From Rhodovulum strictum (GTDB taxonomy: Bacteria; Pseudomonadota; Alphaproteobacteria; Rhodobacterales; Rhodobacteraceae): a DNA stretch of 52,383 nt. How positions within the stretch are numbered: position 1 is the first letter of the stretch; each line of letters starts with the position of its first letter. The notes beneath the pieces are model-generated. The model ran no database searches, was not told the DNA's origin, and saw nothing but the letters and a program-made list of their open reading frames with translations. The translations under genes and the position numbers were made by a program. The stretch lies in NCBI RefSeq assembly GCF_009649175.1, contig NZ_WJPO01000028.1, forward strand, positions 1 through 52,383. The letters are read 5' to 3'. This document shows, in pieces, positions 18,260 to 26,467 of the stretch.

Positions 18260-18424
18260 AACGGCAAGACCAATACCGTCACCGACCGGCAGGAACAAGA
18301 GCGATTTCATCCGCAGCGGCTGGCCGCATCAACGGCATCGTCCGAATCCGGCGACATTCGTTAAAAGATTCGAAACCATGATCGTGCATGCTGCCATGCG
18401 GTGCGCCGATCAAGGAGACCTGTC

Positions 18425-18613
18425 ATGGGGTCCATGGCCCGAAGCCCCGAAACCGCAAGGCCCTGCCGCGGCGATTGCGCCGGATGCAGGAATGCGCACG
18501 ATGCTGCGCACGACGATATCGACGTGCATCACTTGACGCCCGTCGCCATCGTGCGCGCCGAGATCCTGGCCGCGGTCGACGAGTTGATGGAACCGTTGCG
18601 CCCGCATGCCTGA
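18425..18613 (+). CDS. Small Cys-containing hypothetical protein (62 residues)
   Basis: ATG 18425 is preceded by a strong AAGGAGAC at proper distance, and this is the main support for the gene. The product has a compact CRGDCAGC motif, with three cysteines spaced C-x3-C-x2-C, then an amphipathic helix in VAIVRAEILAAVDELMEPL. Such motifs can bind metal, but nothing proves that here. It sits convergent to the PhoR-like kinase gene, 22 bases from its stop. I do not recognise a family. Confidence 0.55.
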   Translation: MGSMARSPETARPCRGDCAGCRNAHDAAHDDIDVHHLTPVAIVRAEILAAVDELMEPLRPHA

Positions 18614-18635
18614 GACGCCGCCGCGGGGCACCGGC

Positions 18636-19676
18636 TCAACTTTCCGGCAGAAAGACCGTGAATGTGCTGCCCTGACCCTCGACGCTTTCGATGCGGAACC
18701 GGCCGCGATGGCGGTTCACGATATGCTTGACGATGGCCAGCCCCAGCCCGGTGCCGCCCATCTCGCGCGAGCGGTGGCTGTCGACGCGATAGAACCGTTC
18801 GGTCAGCCGCGGGATATGCACCGGGTCGAAGCCCTCGCCGCGGTCGATCACGTCGATCCGCAGGCCCGGCCCGCGAAACGCAAGTTCGCGCTCGCTTCGG
18901 GTCATCCGCACCACCAGACTGCCGCCCGAGGCGCCATACTTGATGCCGTTCTCGATCAGGTTGTGGAACACCTGCGTCAACTGATCCGAATCACCCAGCA
19001 CATGCACCGGCGCATCGGCCCCTTCAAGCTGCATCTCTACACCCGAATCGGTGGCAAGCGGGCGCAGCGTCTGGACCGAACTGCGCAACAGCGCGGCGAC
19101 ATCCACCCGCGCGCCCGGGCGCATGCGTTCTTCGGCCTCGACCCGGCTGAGCGACAGAAGGTCGCTGACCAGCCGGTTCATCCGCTTCGCCTCGCGCCCC
19201 ATGATCTCGAGAAACCGCGCCCGCGCCGCCGCATCGTCCCGCGCCGGGCCTTGCAGCGTCTCGATGAAACCCATCAGCGCGGTCAGCGGCGTCTTAAGTT
19301 CGTGGCTGACATTGGCCACGAAATCGCGCCGGATCTGGCCCATCTGCTCGCGCTCGGTGATGTCGGTAAAGACCACCACAACCCCCTCGGAGCCATCGGG
19401 GCCAAGCGGGCTTGCAACAACCTCATAGGTGACCTCGCGCGCGACCTCGGTGGTCAGATAGCGTACCTTGCGCGCCTGACGCAGCCGCAACGCCTCCTCG
19501 ACGCAATCCAGCAGCGCCGGTTGTCGCAAAACGGTGATGTAATGCCGCCCCGTGCCGGCCGGTCCGAACAGATTCGTGGCAAGCAGATTCATCGCCAGCA
19601 CGCGCTCGCTACTGTCGATCAGCAGGACCGGAAACGGCACGCCTGCGATGATCGAAGGGGCGAGGTCGGCAGTCAT
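18636..19676 (-). CDS. PhoR-like sensor histidine kinase (PAS, HisKA, HATPase_c)
   Basis: A 346-residue kinase. It starts with a PAS domain (LLIDSSERVLAMN, VVVVFTDITEREQM). The HisKA H-box FVANVSHELKTPLTALMGFI contains the phosphorylated His. The ATPase domain has the N-box VFHNLIENGIKYG, the G1 segment VIDRGEGF and the G2 box GGTGLGLAIVKHIV. Order and motifs match PhoR. There is no strong N-terminal membrane anchor, so it may be cytosolic. In relatives phoR heads a pst-phoU-phoB operon; none of those genes is adjacent here, so it is an orphan. ATG 19676 follows GGAGCCCGACC. It is divergent from the receiver-like gene at 19846. Confidence 0.87.
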   Translation of the reverse strand: MTADLAPSIIAGVPFPVLLIDSSERVLAMNLLATNLFGPAGTGRHYITVLRQPALLDCVEEALRLRQARKVRYLTTEVAREVTYEVVASPLGPDGSEGVVVVFTDITEREQMGQIRRDFVANVSHELKTPLTALMGFIETLQGPARDDAAARARFLEIMGREAKRMNRLVSDLLSLSRVEAEERMRPGARVDVAALLRSSVQTLRPLATDSGVEMQLEGADAPVHVLGDSDQLTQVFHNLIENGIKYGASGGSLVVRMTRSERELAFRGPGLRIDVIDRGEGFDPVHIPRLTERFYRVDSHRSREMGGTGLGLAIVKHIVNRHRGRFRIESVEGQGSTFTVFLPES

Positions 19677-19795
19677 GGTCGGGCTCCGCATGGGTCTGAG
19701 ATGCCCACCTACCGGAACAGAGCGCAACGTCAATCAAGTCGCATTGTGATCTGGGTTTGCCAGTGCGTCGGAATGACCCTATACGGACAATGTAG

Positions 19796-19815
19796 ACCTG
19801 CCTGAAAAGGCAGGT
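19796..19815. promoter_or_regulatory. Perfect hairpin with GAAA loop upstream of the receiver-like gene
   Basis: ACCTGCCT and AGGCAGGT form an 8-bp perfect stem around the loop GAAA, a GNRA tetraloop. It sits 30 bases before the TTG start at 19846. No T-run follows; TTGACA directly overlaps its end. It could be a leader RNA structure or an operator. Confidence 0.45.
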
Positions 19816-19845
19816 TGACAACCTGGAATTGATCAAAGGAACGCC

Positions 19846-20250
19846 TTGGCGTCATACAACGGAGCGGCATGGATGGAGCACCCCCACCTCGGCCTTGGCG
19901 CGACAATCAGTCGACCGATCATGTCGTCCATGGCCCTGCTTGTGGGGTTTCAGGACGATGACCGGCCAGAGCATTGCATGCCCTTCGCGGCTGCACGCTG
20001 CGAAACAGTGCCCTATGCGCTGGTGAACGCTGCGCTGTCCTGCGTGCCCTGGGTCGATTATGTGGTGGCGCCGCTGGTGAACGCGCAGTTCGATGCGCTG
20101 GACCTGGCCGCGCAACTGTCCAGCGCGGGCTATCGCGGACGCTTCATCGTGGTCACGCCCGCCCTGCCCGCGCCGAACGTGATCCGCCAAGAGATCGAAC
20201 AGCTCTGCCCGGGTCTGACGGTCGAACTGGTCCCGCGCGCCCGGATCTGA
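19846..20250 (+). CDS. Receiver-like hypothetical protein lacking the phosphoacceptor Asp
   Basis: A 134-residue protein from TTG 19846, which has AAAGGA upstream; ATG 19873 is the alternative. The pattern MALLVGFQDDDRP, then VDYVVAPLVNAQFDALDLAA, then GRFIVVTPALPAP resembles a response-regulator receiver: acidic patch, phospho-site strand, alpha4 and conserved Thr strand. At the usual phospho-Asp position (VVAPL) there is Ala. I call it a degenerate receiver with caution. It is divergent from the PhoR-like kinase across a 169-bp gap and may be its partner or inhibitor, which is inference. No DNA-binding domain is present. Confidence 0.6.
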   Translation: MASYNGAAWMEHPHLGLGATISRPIMSSMALLVGFQDDDRPEHCMPFAAARCETVPYALVNAALSCVPWVDYVVAPLVNAQFDALDLAAQLSSAGYRGRFIVVTPALPAPNVIRQEIEQLCPGLTVELVPRARI

Positions 20251-20254
20251 ACGG

Positions 20255-20785
20255 TTATCCCGCAGGCATCAGCCCGGCGCGGAAGCGGCGCATCGCGGCC
20301 TGATAGTTCAGCGCGGATCTGCGCAGCCCCTCGATCGCGGCGGTGTCAAGCTGGCGCACGACCTTGGCGGGGCTGCCCATCACCAGGCTGCCATCGGGAA
20401 TTTCCTTGCCCTCGGTGACCAGCGCGCAGGCCCCGATCAGGCAATTGTCGCCGATCACCGCGCCGTTCAGCACCGTGGCGCCCATGCCGATCAGGCTGTT
20501 GTTGCCGATGGTGCAGCCATGCAGCATCGCCTTGTGGCCGATGGTGCAGCCCGAACCGATGACCAGCGGAAAGCCCATATCGGTGTGGCAGACCGTGTTT
20601 TCCTGAATGTTGGTCCCTGCCCCGATGGTGATCGGTTCGTTGTCGCCCCTCAGCGTGGCGCCGAACCAGACCGACACGCCCTGCCCCAGGATCACCTTGC
20701 CAATCACGTTGGCGTCGGGGGCGACCCAGAAATCGCCATCTTCGGGAAGCGTCGGCAGAATGCCGTCAAGGGCGTAAAGCGTCAT
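20255..20785 (-). CDS. Gamma-class carbonic anhydrase family protein
   Basis: A 176-residue left-handed beta-helix protein with hexapeptide repeats ([18 protein letters not shown]). The three metal-binding histidines of the gamma carbonic anhydrase family are at 67 (ENTVCHTD), 84 (TIGHKAM) and 89 (LHGC). The length is usual for YrdA/PaaY/CaiE-like members, which are often inactive as carbonic anhydrases. Its ATG overlaps the stop codon of gmk (ATGA), so it is last in the yicC-gmk transcript. Confidence 0.9.
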   Translation of the reverse strand: MTLYALDGILPTLPEDGDFWVAPDANVIGKVILGQGVSVWFGATLRGDNEPITIGAGTNIQENTVCHTDMGFPLVIGSGCTIGHKAMLHGCTIGNNSLIGMGATVLNGAVIGDNCLIGACALVTEGKEIPDGSLVMGSPAKVVRQLDTAAIEGLRRSALNYQAAMRRFRAGLMPAG

Positions 20786-21423
20786 GGCAGGGCCTCGAAT
20801 TCGGCCTGAAGCGCGCGGACATGGGCCGTCAGGTCCGGCTGCTGGCTGCGGCGCAGGCGGGTTGCGGTCAGGATCGTCTTCAGCTTTTCCTCGGTCGCGT
20901 CCAGATCGTCGTTGACCAGCACGAAATCATAGCCGTCCCAATGGCTGATCTCGTCCCAGCTTTTCTGCATCCGTTTCGCGATGGTCTCGGCATTGTCCTG
21001 GCCCCGCGCGACAAGCCGGCGGCGCAGCTCCGCGATGGACGGCGGCAGAAGGAAGATCGACAGCGTGTGCTGGCCCAGGGCCGAGTTGCGGATCTGCTGG
21101 GCGCCCTGCCAGTCGATATCGAACAGCACATCGCGCCCGGCCTCGATGGCGGCGCGCACCGGCGCCTCGGGCGAGCCGTAGAAATTGCCGAAGACATAGG
21201 CATGTTCCAGCATCGCGCCGCGGGCAACCTCGGCCTTGAAGGCGGGTTCGGTCTGGAAATGATAATCCTGCCCGTCCACCTCGCCCGGCCGGGGCGGGCG
21301 CGTCGTGGCCGAGACCGAGAACACGATATCCCGGTCCCAGTCGCGCAGCCGCCGCGCCAGCGTCGACTTGCCCGCGCCCGAGGGCGAGGACAGGATGATC
21401 AGTAGCCCCCGCCGCGCAGCCAT
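20782..21423 (-). CDS. gmk: Guanylate kinase
   Basis: A 213-residue enzyme that phosphorylates GMP to GDP. The P-loop [10 protein letters not shown] is at residues 12-21. The GMP-binding region contains [20 protein letters not shown] and [13 protein letters not shown], and [13 protein letters not shown] carries the conserved Asp. ATG 21423 is three bases after the yicC stop. The yicC-gmk order is widely conserved. Confidence 0.97.
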   Translation of the reverse strand: MAARRGLLIILSSPSGAGKSTLARRLRDWDRDIVFSVSATTRPPRPGEVDGQDYHFQTEPAFKAEVARGAMLEHAYVFGNFYGSPEAPVRAAIEAGRDVLFDIDWQGAQQIRNSALGQHTLSIFLLPPSIAELRRRLVARGQDNAETIAKRMQKSWDEISHWDGYDFVLVNDDLDATEEKLKTILTATRLRRSQQPDLTAHVRALQAEFEALP

Positions 21424-21426
21424 CGC

Positions 21427-22320
21427 CTACTCCACGTTCTGAACCTGCTCGCGCATCTGGTCGATCACATGCTTGAGGTCAAGCCCGATGCGGGTCAGCG
21501 GCGTGGACTGCGACTTGGAACAGAGCGTGTTGGCCTCGCGGTTGAATTCCTGCATCAGGAAATCGAGCTTGCGGCCGATGGGTCCGCCCGCGGCCAGCAG
21601 CGCGCGCGCCGCCGCGACATGGGCAGCCAGCCGGTCCAGTTCCTCGCGGATATCGGCCTTGACCGCGATCATCGCCAGTTCCTGGGCCACGCGGGCCGGA
21701 TCGGCGCCTTCGGAATTCTCCAGCACGCGGGCAAGATTGGTGCGCAGCGTCTCGGCCATCTGCGCGCGCCGGGCCTCGGCGGCCTCGGTCGCGGCCTCGA
21801 CCAGTTCGGCGATCTGGACAAGGTGATCGCGCAACAGCGCCTCCAGCGCCTCGCCCTCGCTGGCGCGCATCGCGGCGAAATCGTCGATCAGCGCGTCCAG
21901 ATCGGCCAGCAGCGCGGCGGTCAGCGCGTCGGTCGCGGCCTCGGGCAGCGTGTTGTCGGTCACGCCGCGCAGCGCCAGGATTTCGGCCGCGCTGGGCACG
22001 GCAAGCCGCAGGTTATGTTCGGCCGCCGCCGCCTCGACCTGCTTGAGCATCACGATGGCCGCGTCCAGTGCCTGCGGGTCCAGCACCGCCGCCCCCGCCC
22101 CGCCGGTCTCGCGCACCAGCTTCAGCCCCAGCGTCAGGCTGCCCCGCGCGATGCGCCCCTGCACCGCCGCCCGCGCCGACTGTTCCAGCCCGGGCAGCCA
22201 GTCGGGCAGCCGCAGCCGCAGGTCAAGCCCCTTGCCGTTGACGCCGCGCAATTCCCAGGTCCAGCCATGGCCGTGCCCCTGCCCGCCGCGCGCGGCGAAG
22301 GCGGTCATCGAATTAGGCAT
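21427..22320 (-). CDS. YicC/YloC family endoribonuclease
   Basis: A 297-residue protein starting MPNSMTAFAARGG, the usual SMTAFA-type opening. The C-terminal half has the DUF1732/YicC signature: ADIREELDRLAAHV, GRKLDFLMQEFNREANTLCS and the terminal DLKHVIDQMREQVQNVE. E. coli YicC is an RNase with a role in RNA decay. ATG 22320 has AGGG only two bases upstream, so ATG 22308 (MTAFAARG) is an equal candidate. First gene of the yicC-gmk-carbonic anhydrase run; divergent from the PAS_5 gene. Confidence 0.92.
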   Translation of the reverse strand: MPNSMTAFAARGGQGHGHGWTWELRGVNGKGLDLRLRLPDWLPGLEQSARAAVQGRIARGSLTLGLKLVRETGGAGAAVLDPQALDAAIVMLKQVEAAAAEHNLRLAVPSAAEILALRGVTDNTLPEAATDALTAALLADLDALIDDFAAMRASEGEALEALLRDHLVQIAELVEAATEAAEARRAQMAETLRTNLARVLENSEGADPARVAQELAMIAVKADIREELDRLAAHVAAARALLAAGGPIGRKLDFLMQEFNREANTLCSKSQSTPLTRIGLDLKHVIDQMREQVQNVE

Positions 22321-22482
22321 CCCTGTTAACCATTGGCAAAGACATCCCTCTGACTCGTGGCTTTTTTGTGGCAATGTTTGGCCCATGAGGGGTTGATCCG
22401 CAGTAGCACTTCCCACAGGCGCCCACAACGCCCGCAGATTGTGCCAACGGACAGCCGGGACAGGTGTGACCGGGGTAACGAG

Positions 22483-23100
22483 ATGTCGGAGAACGAGAAA
22501 AGCCTGAGAGCCGCGGTGATCGCGCTGGCGGGGTATCGTGCGGGGGGCGGCCTGTCCGCGCTGGACGAGATCGAATCCTACTGGCGCAGGCAGGTCGAGG
22601 CGAACGGCTACATTCCGAGCCGGGCCGAACTGGACCCGCGCGGCTTTTCCCGGGCGCTGTCGAATTGCTTCGTGGCCGAAGCGATCACGCCCCGCCACCT
22701 GCGGTTGCGGCTGACCGGCCAGCATCTGAGCGACGTGATGGGCATGGACATGCGCGGGATGCCGCTTTCCGCCCTGATCCTGCCCGATTCCCGCCCCCAT
22801 CTCGAACAACTGATCTCGGAGTCGCTGGCGGGCATGACCCGGCCGGTCAGGATCAGCCTGTTCGCGCCGCCCCGCTTCGGCCAGCCCGCGCTTTATGGCG
22901 GCATGGTGCTTCTGCCGCTGCGCGACGAGGCCGGGGCGCCGCGCCGGATGCTGGGCGCCTTTGCCACGGTCGGCAAGCCCGGCCGCGCGCCGCGCCGCTT
23001 CCGCATCCTGGGCGCGGGCGAGGTGGACCGCCCCGAGACCACGGCAACCGGTCGCCCGGCGCTGCGGGTGATCGAGGGCGGGTTGTCGGCCCGGGTCTGA
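22483..23100 (+). CDS. PAS domain protein (PAS_5/DUF1457 family)
   Basis: A 205-residue cytosolic protein with one PAS_5 domain. Conserved pieces are LDEIESYWRRQVEANGYIPS, LRLRLTGQHLSDVMGMDMRG and YGGMVLLPLRDEAG. The family is frequent in Alphaproteobacteria, often single-domain, and is tied to cell-cycle or envelope signalling in Caulobacter relatives. Here no partner is evident. The start ATG 22483 is weakly supported by GGGG about 10 bases upstream. It is convergent with the DAHP synthase gene over a bidirectional terminator. Confidence 0.82.
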   Translation: MSENEKSLRAAVIALAGYRAGGGLSALDEIESYWRRQVEANGYIPSRAELDPRGFSRALSNCFVAEAITPRHLRLRLTGQHLSDVMGMDMRGMPLSALILPDSRPHLEQLISESLAGMTRPVRISLFAPPRFGQPALYGGMVLLPLRDEAGAPRRMLGAFATVGKPGRAPRRFRILGAGEVDRPETTATGRPALRVIEGGLSARV

Positions 23101-23135
23101 GCCCCCGGCCCTGCCTGAACACGAAAACAACGTGA

Positions 23136-23160
23136 AAGAAGACGGTTATCCCGCCTTCTT
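23136..23160. terminator. Bidirectional terminator between the PAS_5 gene and DAHP synthase
   Basis: AAGAAGACGG (23136-23145) pairs with CCGCCTTCTT (23151-23160) around TTATC. On the minus strand the single odd position becomes a G-U pair, so the stem is complete in the direction of the DAHP synthase transcript. A T-rich tract follows there. Confidence 0.7.
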
Positions 23161-23168
23161 CATGTGGG

Positions 23169-24539
23169 TCAAACCGCCGCAGCCGCCGCGCTGTCGCCTG
23201 TCCGCGCCGACAGTTCCTCGGCCACGAGGAAGGCCAGTTCCAGCGCCTGAGACGCATTGAGCCGCGGATCGCAGGCGGTGTGATAGCGCGAGGACAGATC
23301 CTCGTCGGTCACGGCGCGCACGCCCCCGGTGCATTCGGTCACGTCCTTGCCGGTCATCTCGACATGCACCCCGCCCGGGATCGTGCCCTCGGCGGCATGG
23401 ACGGCAAAGAATTCCTGCACCTCGCGCAGCACCGAGTCGAAGGGCCGCGTCTTGTAGCCCGAGGCCGACTTGATGGTGTTGCCATGCATCGGATCGCAGG
23501 TCCAGACCACCTGCGCCCCCATCTCGCGCACCACGCGGATCAGCCGCGGCAGATGGTCGCCCACACTCCCCGCCCCGAACCGCGCGATCAGCGTCAACCG
23601 CCCGGCCACGTTCTTCGGGTTCAGCTTGTCGATCAGCACCTTCAGATCGTCATCGCTGATGCTCGGCCCGCATTTCAGCCCGACGGGGTTCATCACCCCA
23701 CGGCAGAACTCGACATGCGCGCCATCCACCTGCCGCGTGCGGTCGCCGATCCAGAGCATGTGCCCGGACCCCGCGATCCAGTTGCCCGACGTGGAATCGA
23801 CCCGGCACAAGGCCTCCTCGTATTCCAGCAGCAGCGCCTCGTGCGAGGTGAAGAAATCGACCGTCGACAGCCCGTTCATCGTGTCGCCGTTCACGCCCGC
23901 CGCGGTCATGAAGGCCAGCGTGTCCGAAATGCGGTTGGCCATGTCGCGGTATTTCTCGGCCTCGTCCCGGTCGGTAAAGCCCAGCGTCCAGGCATGAACC
24001 CGGTGAATATCGGCAAAGCCCCCCTTCGAGAAGGCGCGCAACAGGTTCAATGACGCCGCGGCCTGCGTATAGGCCTGCAACATGCGCGCCGGATCGGGGA
24101 TGCGCGCCTCTGGCGTGAACTCGAAACCGTTGATGATGTCGCCGCGATAGGCGGGCAGTTCGACCCCGCCCATGGTCTCGGTCGGCGCCGAGCGCGGCTT
24201 GGCGAACTGCCCCGCCATCCGGCCGACCTTGATCACTGGCAGCTTGGCGCCATAGGTCAGCACCACCGCCATCTGCAACAGCACCTTGAACGTGTCGCGG
24301 ATCGTGTCGGCCGAGAACTCCGAGAAGCTTTCGGCGCAATCGCCGCCCTGCAACAGGAACGCCTCGCCCCGCGCGGCCTGGCCCAACTTGGCGGTCAGGT
24401 TGCGCGCCTCGCCCGCAAAGACCAGCGGCGGATATTTGGCCAGCTGCGTCTCGACCGCATCGAGCGACGCCCGATCCTGATAGTCGGGCATCTGCACCCG
24501 GGGACGGGACCGCCAGTCGGATTTCTGCCAGGTCGTCAT
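23169..24539 (-). CDS. Class II 3-deoxy-7-phosphoheptulonate synthase (DAHP synthase)
   Basis: A 456-residue enzyme that condenses phosphoenolpyruvate and erythrose-4-phosphate, the first step of the shikimate pathway. Class II signatures include [12 protein letters not shown] (metal-binding Cys), [45 protein letters not shown] and [15 protein letters not shown]. The sequence matches the plant-like or AroA(II) type, not the E. coli AroF/G/H type. ATG 24539 begins [13 protein letters not shown] as in relatives. It is divergent from the GlxA-type regulator. Confidence 0.95.
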   Translation of the reverse strand: MTTWQKSDWRSRPRVQMPDYQDRASLDAVETQLAKYPPLVFAGEARNLTAKLGQAARGEAFLLQGGDCAESFSEFSADTIRDTFKVLLQMAVVLTYGAKLPVIKVGRMAGQFAKPRSAPTETMGGVELPAYRGDIINGFEFTPEARIPDPARMLQAYTQAAASLNLLRAFSKGGFADIHRVHAWTLGFTDRDEAEKYRDMANRISDTLAFMTAAGVNGDTMNGLSTVDFFTSHEALLLEYEEALCRVDSTSGNWIAGSGHMLWIGDRTRQVDGAHVEFCRGVMNPVGLKCGPSISDDDLKVLIDKLNPKNVAGRLTLIARFGAGSVGDHLPRLIRVVREMGAQVVWTCDPMHGNTIKSASGYKTRPFDSVLREVQEFFAVHAAEGTIPGGVHVEMTGKDVTECTGGVRAVTDEDLSSRYHTACDPRLNASQALELAFLVAEELSARTGDSAAAAAV

Positions 24540-24682
24540 CTCATTCGCTCCGCAGGTCTTTCGCATTCCGTGGCGCTTATAGGGGCAAGCGCGCGCTGCC
24601 GCCACCATCAATTCCCCGCGCGCATACTTGATCCGTTCGGGCAAACCTGCTTTCGCTGGTCCGGCAGAGCGCGGAGGAGACG

Positions 24683-25693
24683 GTGACGGCAGGCACCCGG
24701 GACAGCGGCCTGATCAGGGGTACGGCGGAGGGAATGCGTCCGCAGGATCTCGTTTTCGTGCTGCTCGACCGCTTCACCATGATCAGCTTCGCCAGCGCCA
24801 TCGAACCCTTCCGCATCGCCAACCGCATGTCCGGCAGAACGCTCTACCGCTGGCGGCTGGCCGGCGAGGGCGGCGAATGGGCCACCTGTTCCAACGGCGC
24901 GCGGATCGCGCTCGACATGGATCTCGACGCGCTGGGGCGGGACGAAACCGTTCTGGTCTGCGGCGGCATCGACGTGCAGGCGGCAACCACCAAGCGGCTC
25001 GTCAGCTGGCTCAGGCGCGAGGCGCGCTCGGGCCGCATCATTGCCGGGCTCTGCACCGCGGCCCATGCGCTGGCGCGTGCGGGGCTGCTCGACGACCACC
25101 GCGCGACGATTCACTGGGAAAACCGGGACGGCTTCGCCGAGGATTTCCCCGAGATCGAGCTGACGAAATCCGTCTTCGTGATCGACGGCAACCGGATGAC
25201 CACGGCGGGCGGCACCGCGTCCATCGACCTCGCGCTGACCATGATCGCCGAGGCGCATGGCCCCGATCTGGCCAATGCCGTGGCCGATCAACTGATCTAT
25301 TCCTCGATCCGCACCGACCGGGACACCCAGCGGCTGTCGATCCCCACACGGATCGGCGTGCGCCACCCCAAGCTTTCCCAGGTCATCAACGCGATGGAGC
25401 GCAATCTCGAGGAGCCGATCTCGCCCGCGACGCTTGCCCAGGATGTGGGCATGAGCACGCGCCAGCTCGAACGGCTGTTCCGCCGTTATCTCGGCCGCAG
25501 TCCCAAACGCTATTACATGGAAATGCGGCTCGCCAAGGCGCGCAACCTGCTGCTGCAAACCGACATGAGCGTGATCAACGTTGCGCTCGCCTGCGGCTTC
25601 GCCTCGCCCAGCCATTTCTCGAAATGCTACCGCGCGCATTATGCCACCACCCCCTACCGCGAACGCGGCAGCCGGGGCGGCCCTGCGGATTGA
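24683..25693 (+). CDS. GlxA family AraC-type transcriptional regulator
   Basis: A 336-residue regulator. The N-terminal class-I glutamine-amidotransferase-like domain covers about residues 20-200 ([40 protein letters not shown]). The C-terminal AraC domain has two helix-turn-helix units; the second contains [20 protein letters not shown]. Members sense amine or quaternary-ammonium metabolites (for example GbdR and CdhR), but the effector cannot be assigned here. GTG 24683 is well placed after GGAGGAGAC. It is divergent from the DAHP synthase gene, and a dispersed Rhodobacteraceae-type motif follows it. Confidence 0.92.
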   Translation: MTAGTRDSGLIRGTAEGMRPQDLVFVLLDRFTMISFASAIEPFRIANRMSGRTLYRWRLAGEGGEWATCSNGARIALDMDLDALGRDETVLVCGGIDVQAATTKRLVSWLRREARSGRIIAGLCTAAHALARAGLLDDHRATIHWENRDGFAEDFPEIELTKSVFVIDGNRMTTAGGTASIDLALTMIAEAHGPDLANAVADQLIYSSIRTDRDTQRLSIPTRIGVRHPKLSQVINAMERNLEEPISPATLAQDVGMSTRQLERLFRRYLGRSPKRYYMEMRLAKARNLLLQTDMSVINVALACGFASPSHFSKCYRAHYATTPYRERGSRGGPAD

Positions 25694-25701
25694 CCGCGCA
25701 T

Positions 25702-25727
25702 CTTCTTCTGGCCCCAAATATCCCCGC
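25702..25727 (-). repeat. Dispersed intergenic motif (TATTT..GCCAGAAGAAG type), copy 1
   Basis: Read on the minus strand it is GGATATTTGGGGCCAGAAGA followed by AG. The plus-strand stretch at 29802-29824 has the related core TATTTTTGCCAAGAAGAAG. I recall such AAGAAG-ending motifs being abundant near gene ends in Rhodobacteraceae. It begins shortly after the stop codon of the GlxA-type gene. Confidence 0.5.
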
Positions 25728-25915
25728 CGGAGGCACCGCGCGCCCGCGCGCGGCCACGCCCAACCCCAGACAAGCGGGGCGCCTGCGCCCTGCGCTGGAC
25801 GGGGGCGGGAGCGCCCCCTTGCACCGGACAGCACGACCGATGCGCTTCCCCCTTGCCAGTGTTCCCCGTCCCGGCCAGTCTTGCCCCGATGCCACCCCCA
25901 GGGGCCGCGCCAGCG

Positions 25916-26467
25916 ATGCAGTGCCTGTTCTTCGATGTCCGCCCGAAACCGGGCCATATGGACGCCTATTTCGCCCATGTCGACCGGCTGCGGCCGATCC
26001 TCGCGCGCCATCGCGGGCTGATCTATCTCGAACGCTTCCGCCCGCTCGACGACCCGGAGGCGCTTCTTTCGCATCAGTTCTGGGCCGACGAGGCGGCGAT
26101 CACCGCCTGGCGGCGCGACATCGCGCACCGCGCCAGCCAATGGGCCGGGCAAAGGCTGCATTTCGAAAGCTACCGCATCCGCGTCGGCCCCCAGGCAGTC
26201 CATTCGCCCGAGGGCGCGGCGCGCTGGCTTGTCGCCGCCTATGGCCCCGCCCCGGCGGCAATCGGGCGCGGTTATGAAAGCGTCACCCGGCCGGGCCGCT
26301 TCGTCACGCTGGCAGAGGCGTCCGGGGGCGCGGCGGCGCAGGCGCTTGCCGAGGGCATGGCCCCGGGTGCCGACGAGATCCGCGTCTTCGCGATCACCCG
26401 CGACTACACGATGACCGACCGGGCCGAGGCGCCCGGCTATTGCCCGGTCTCGGGCAGAAGCCGGTAA
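25916..26467 (+). CDS. Antibiotic-biosynthesis-monooxygenase-fold (ABM-like) protein
   Basis: A 183-residue protein. MQCLFFDVRPKPGHMDAYFA and GLIYLERFRPLDDPEALLSH show the dimeric alpha-beta barrel pattern of ABM domain proteins. SHQFWADEAAITAWRRD is the usual following part. ATG 25916 is chosen because it begins at the first barrel strand; an in-frame ATG at 25853 adds a Pro-rich stretch. The C-terminal half, with YGPAPAAIGRGYESV and IRVFAITRDYTM, may be a second copy of the fold. Substrate unknown. Its end overlaps the convergent sugar dehydrogenase by 31 bases. Confidence 0.75.
   Translation: MQCLFFDVRPKPGHMDAYFAHVDRLRPILARHRGLIYLERFRPLDDPEALLSHQFWADEAAITAWRRDIAHRASQWAGQRLHFESYRIRVGPQAVHSPEGAARWLVAAYGPAPAAIGRGYESVTRPGRFVTLAEASGGAAAQALAEGMAPGADEIRVFAITRDYTMTDRAEAPGYCPVSGRSR

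Noticed and set aside
22326-22333. TTAACCAT, resembling a CtrA half-site, just before yicC
   Set aside because: Only one eight-base match, no second half-site, and position very close to the start codon; chance is likely.
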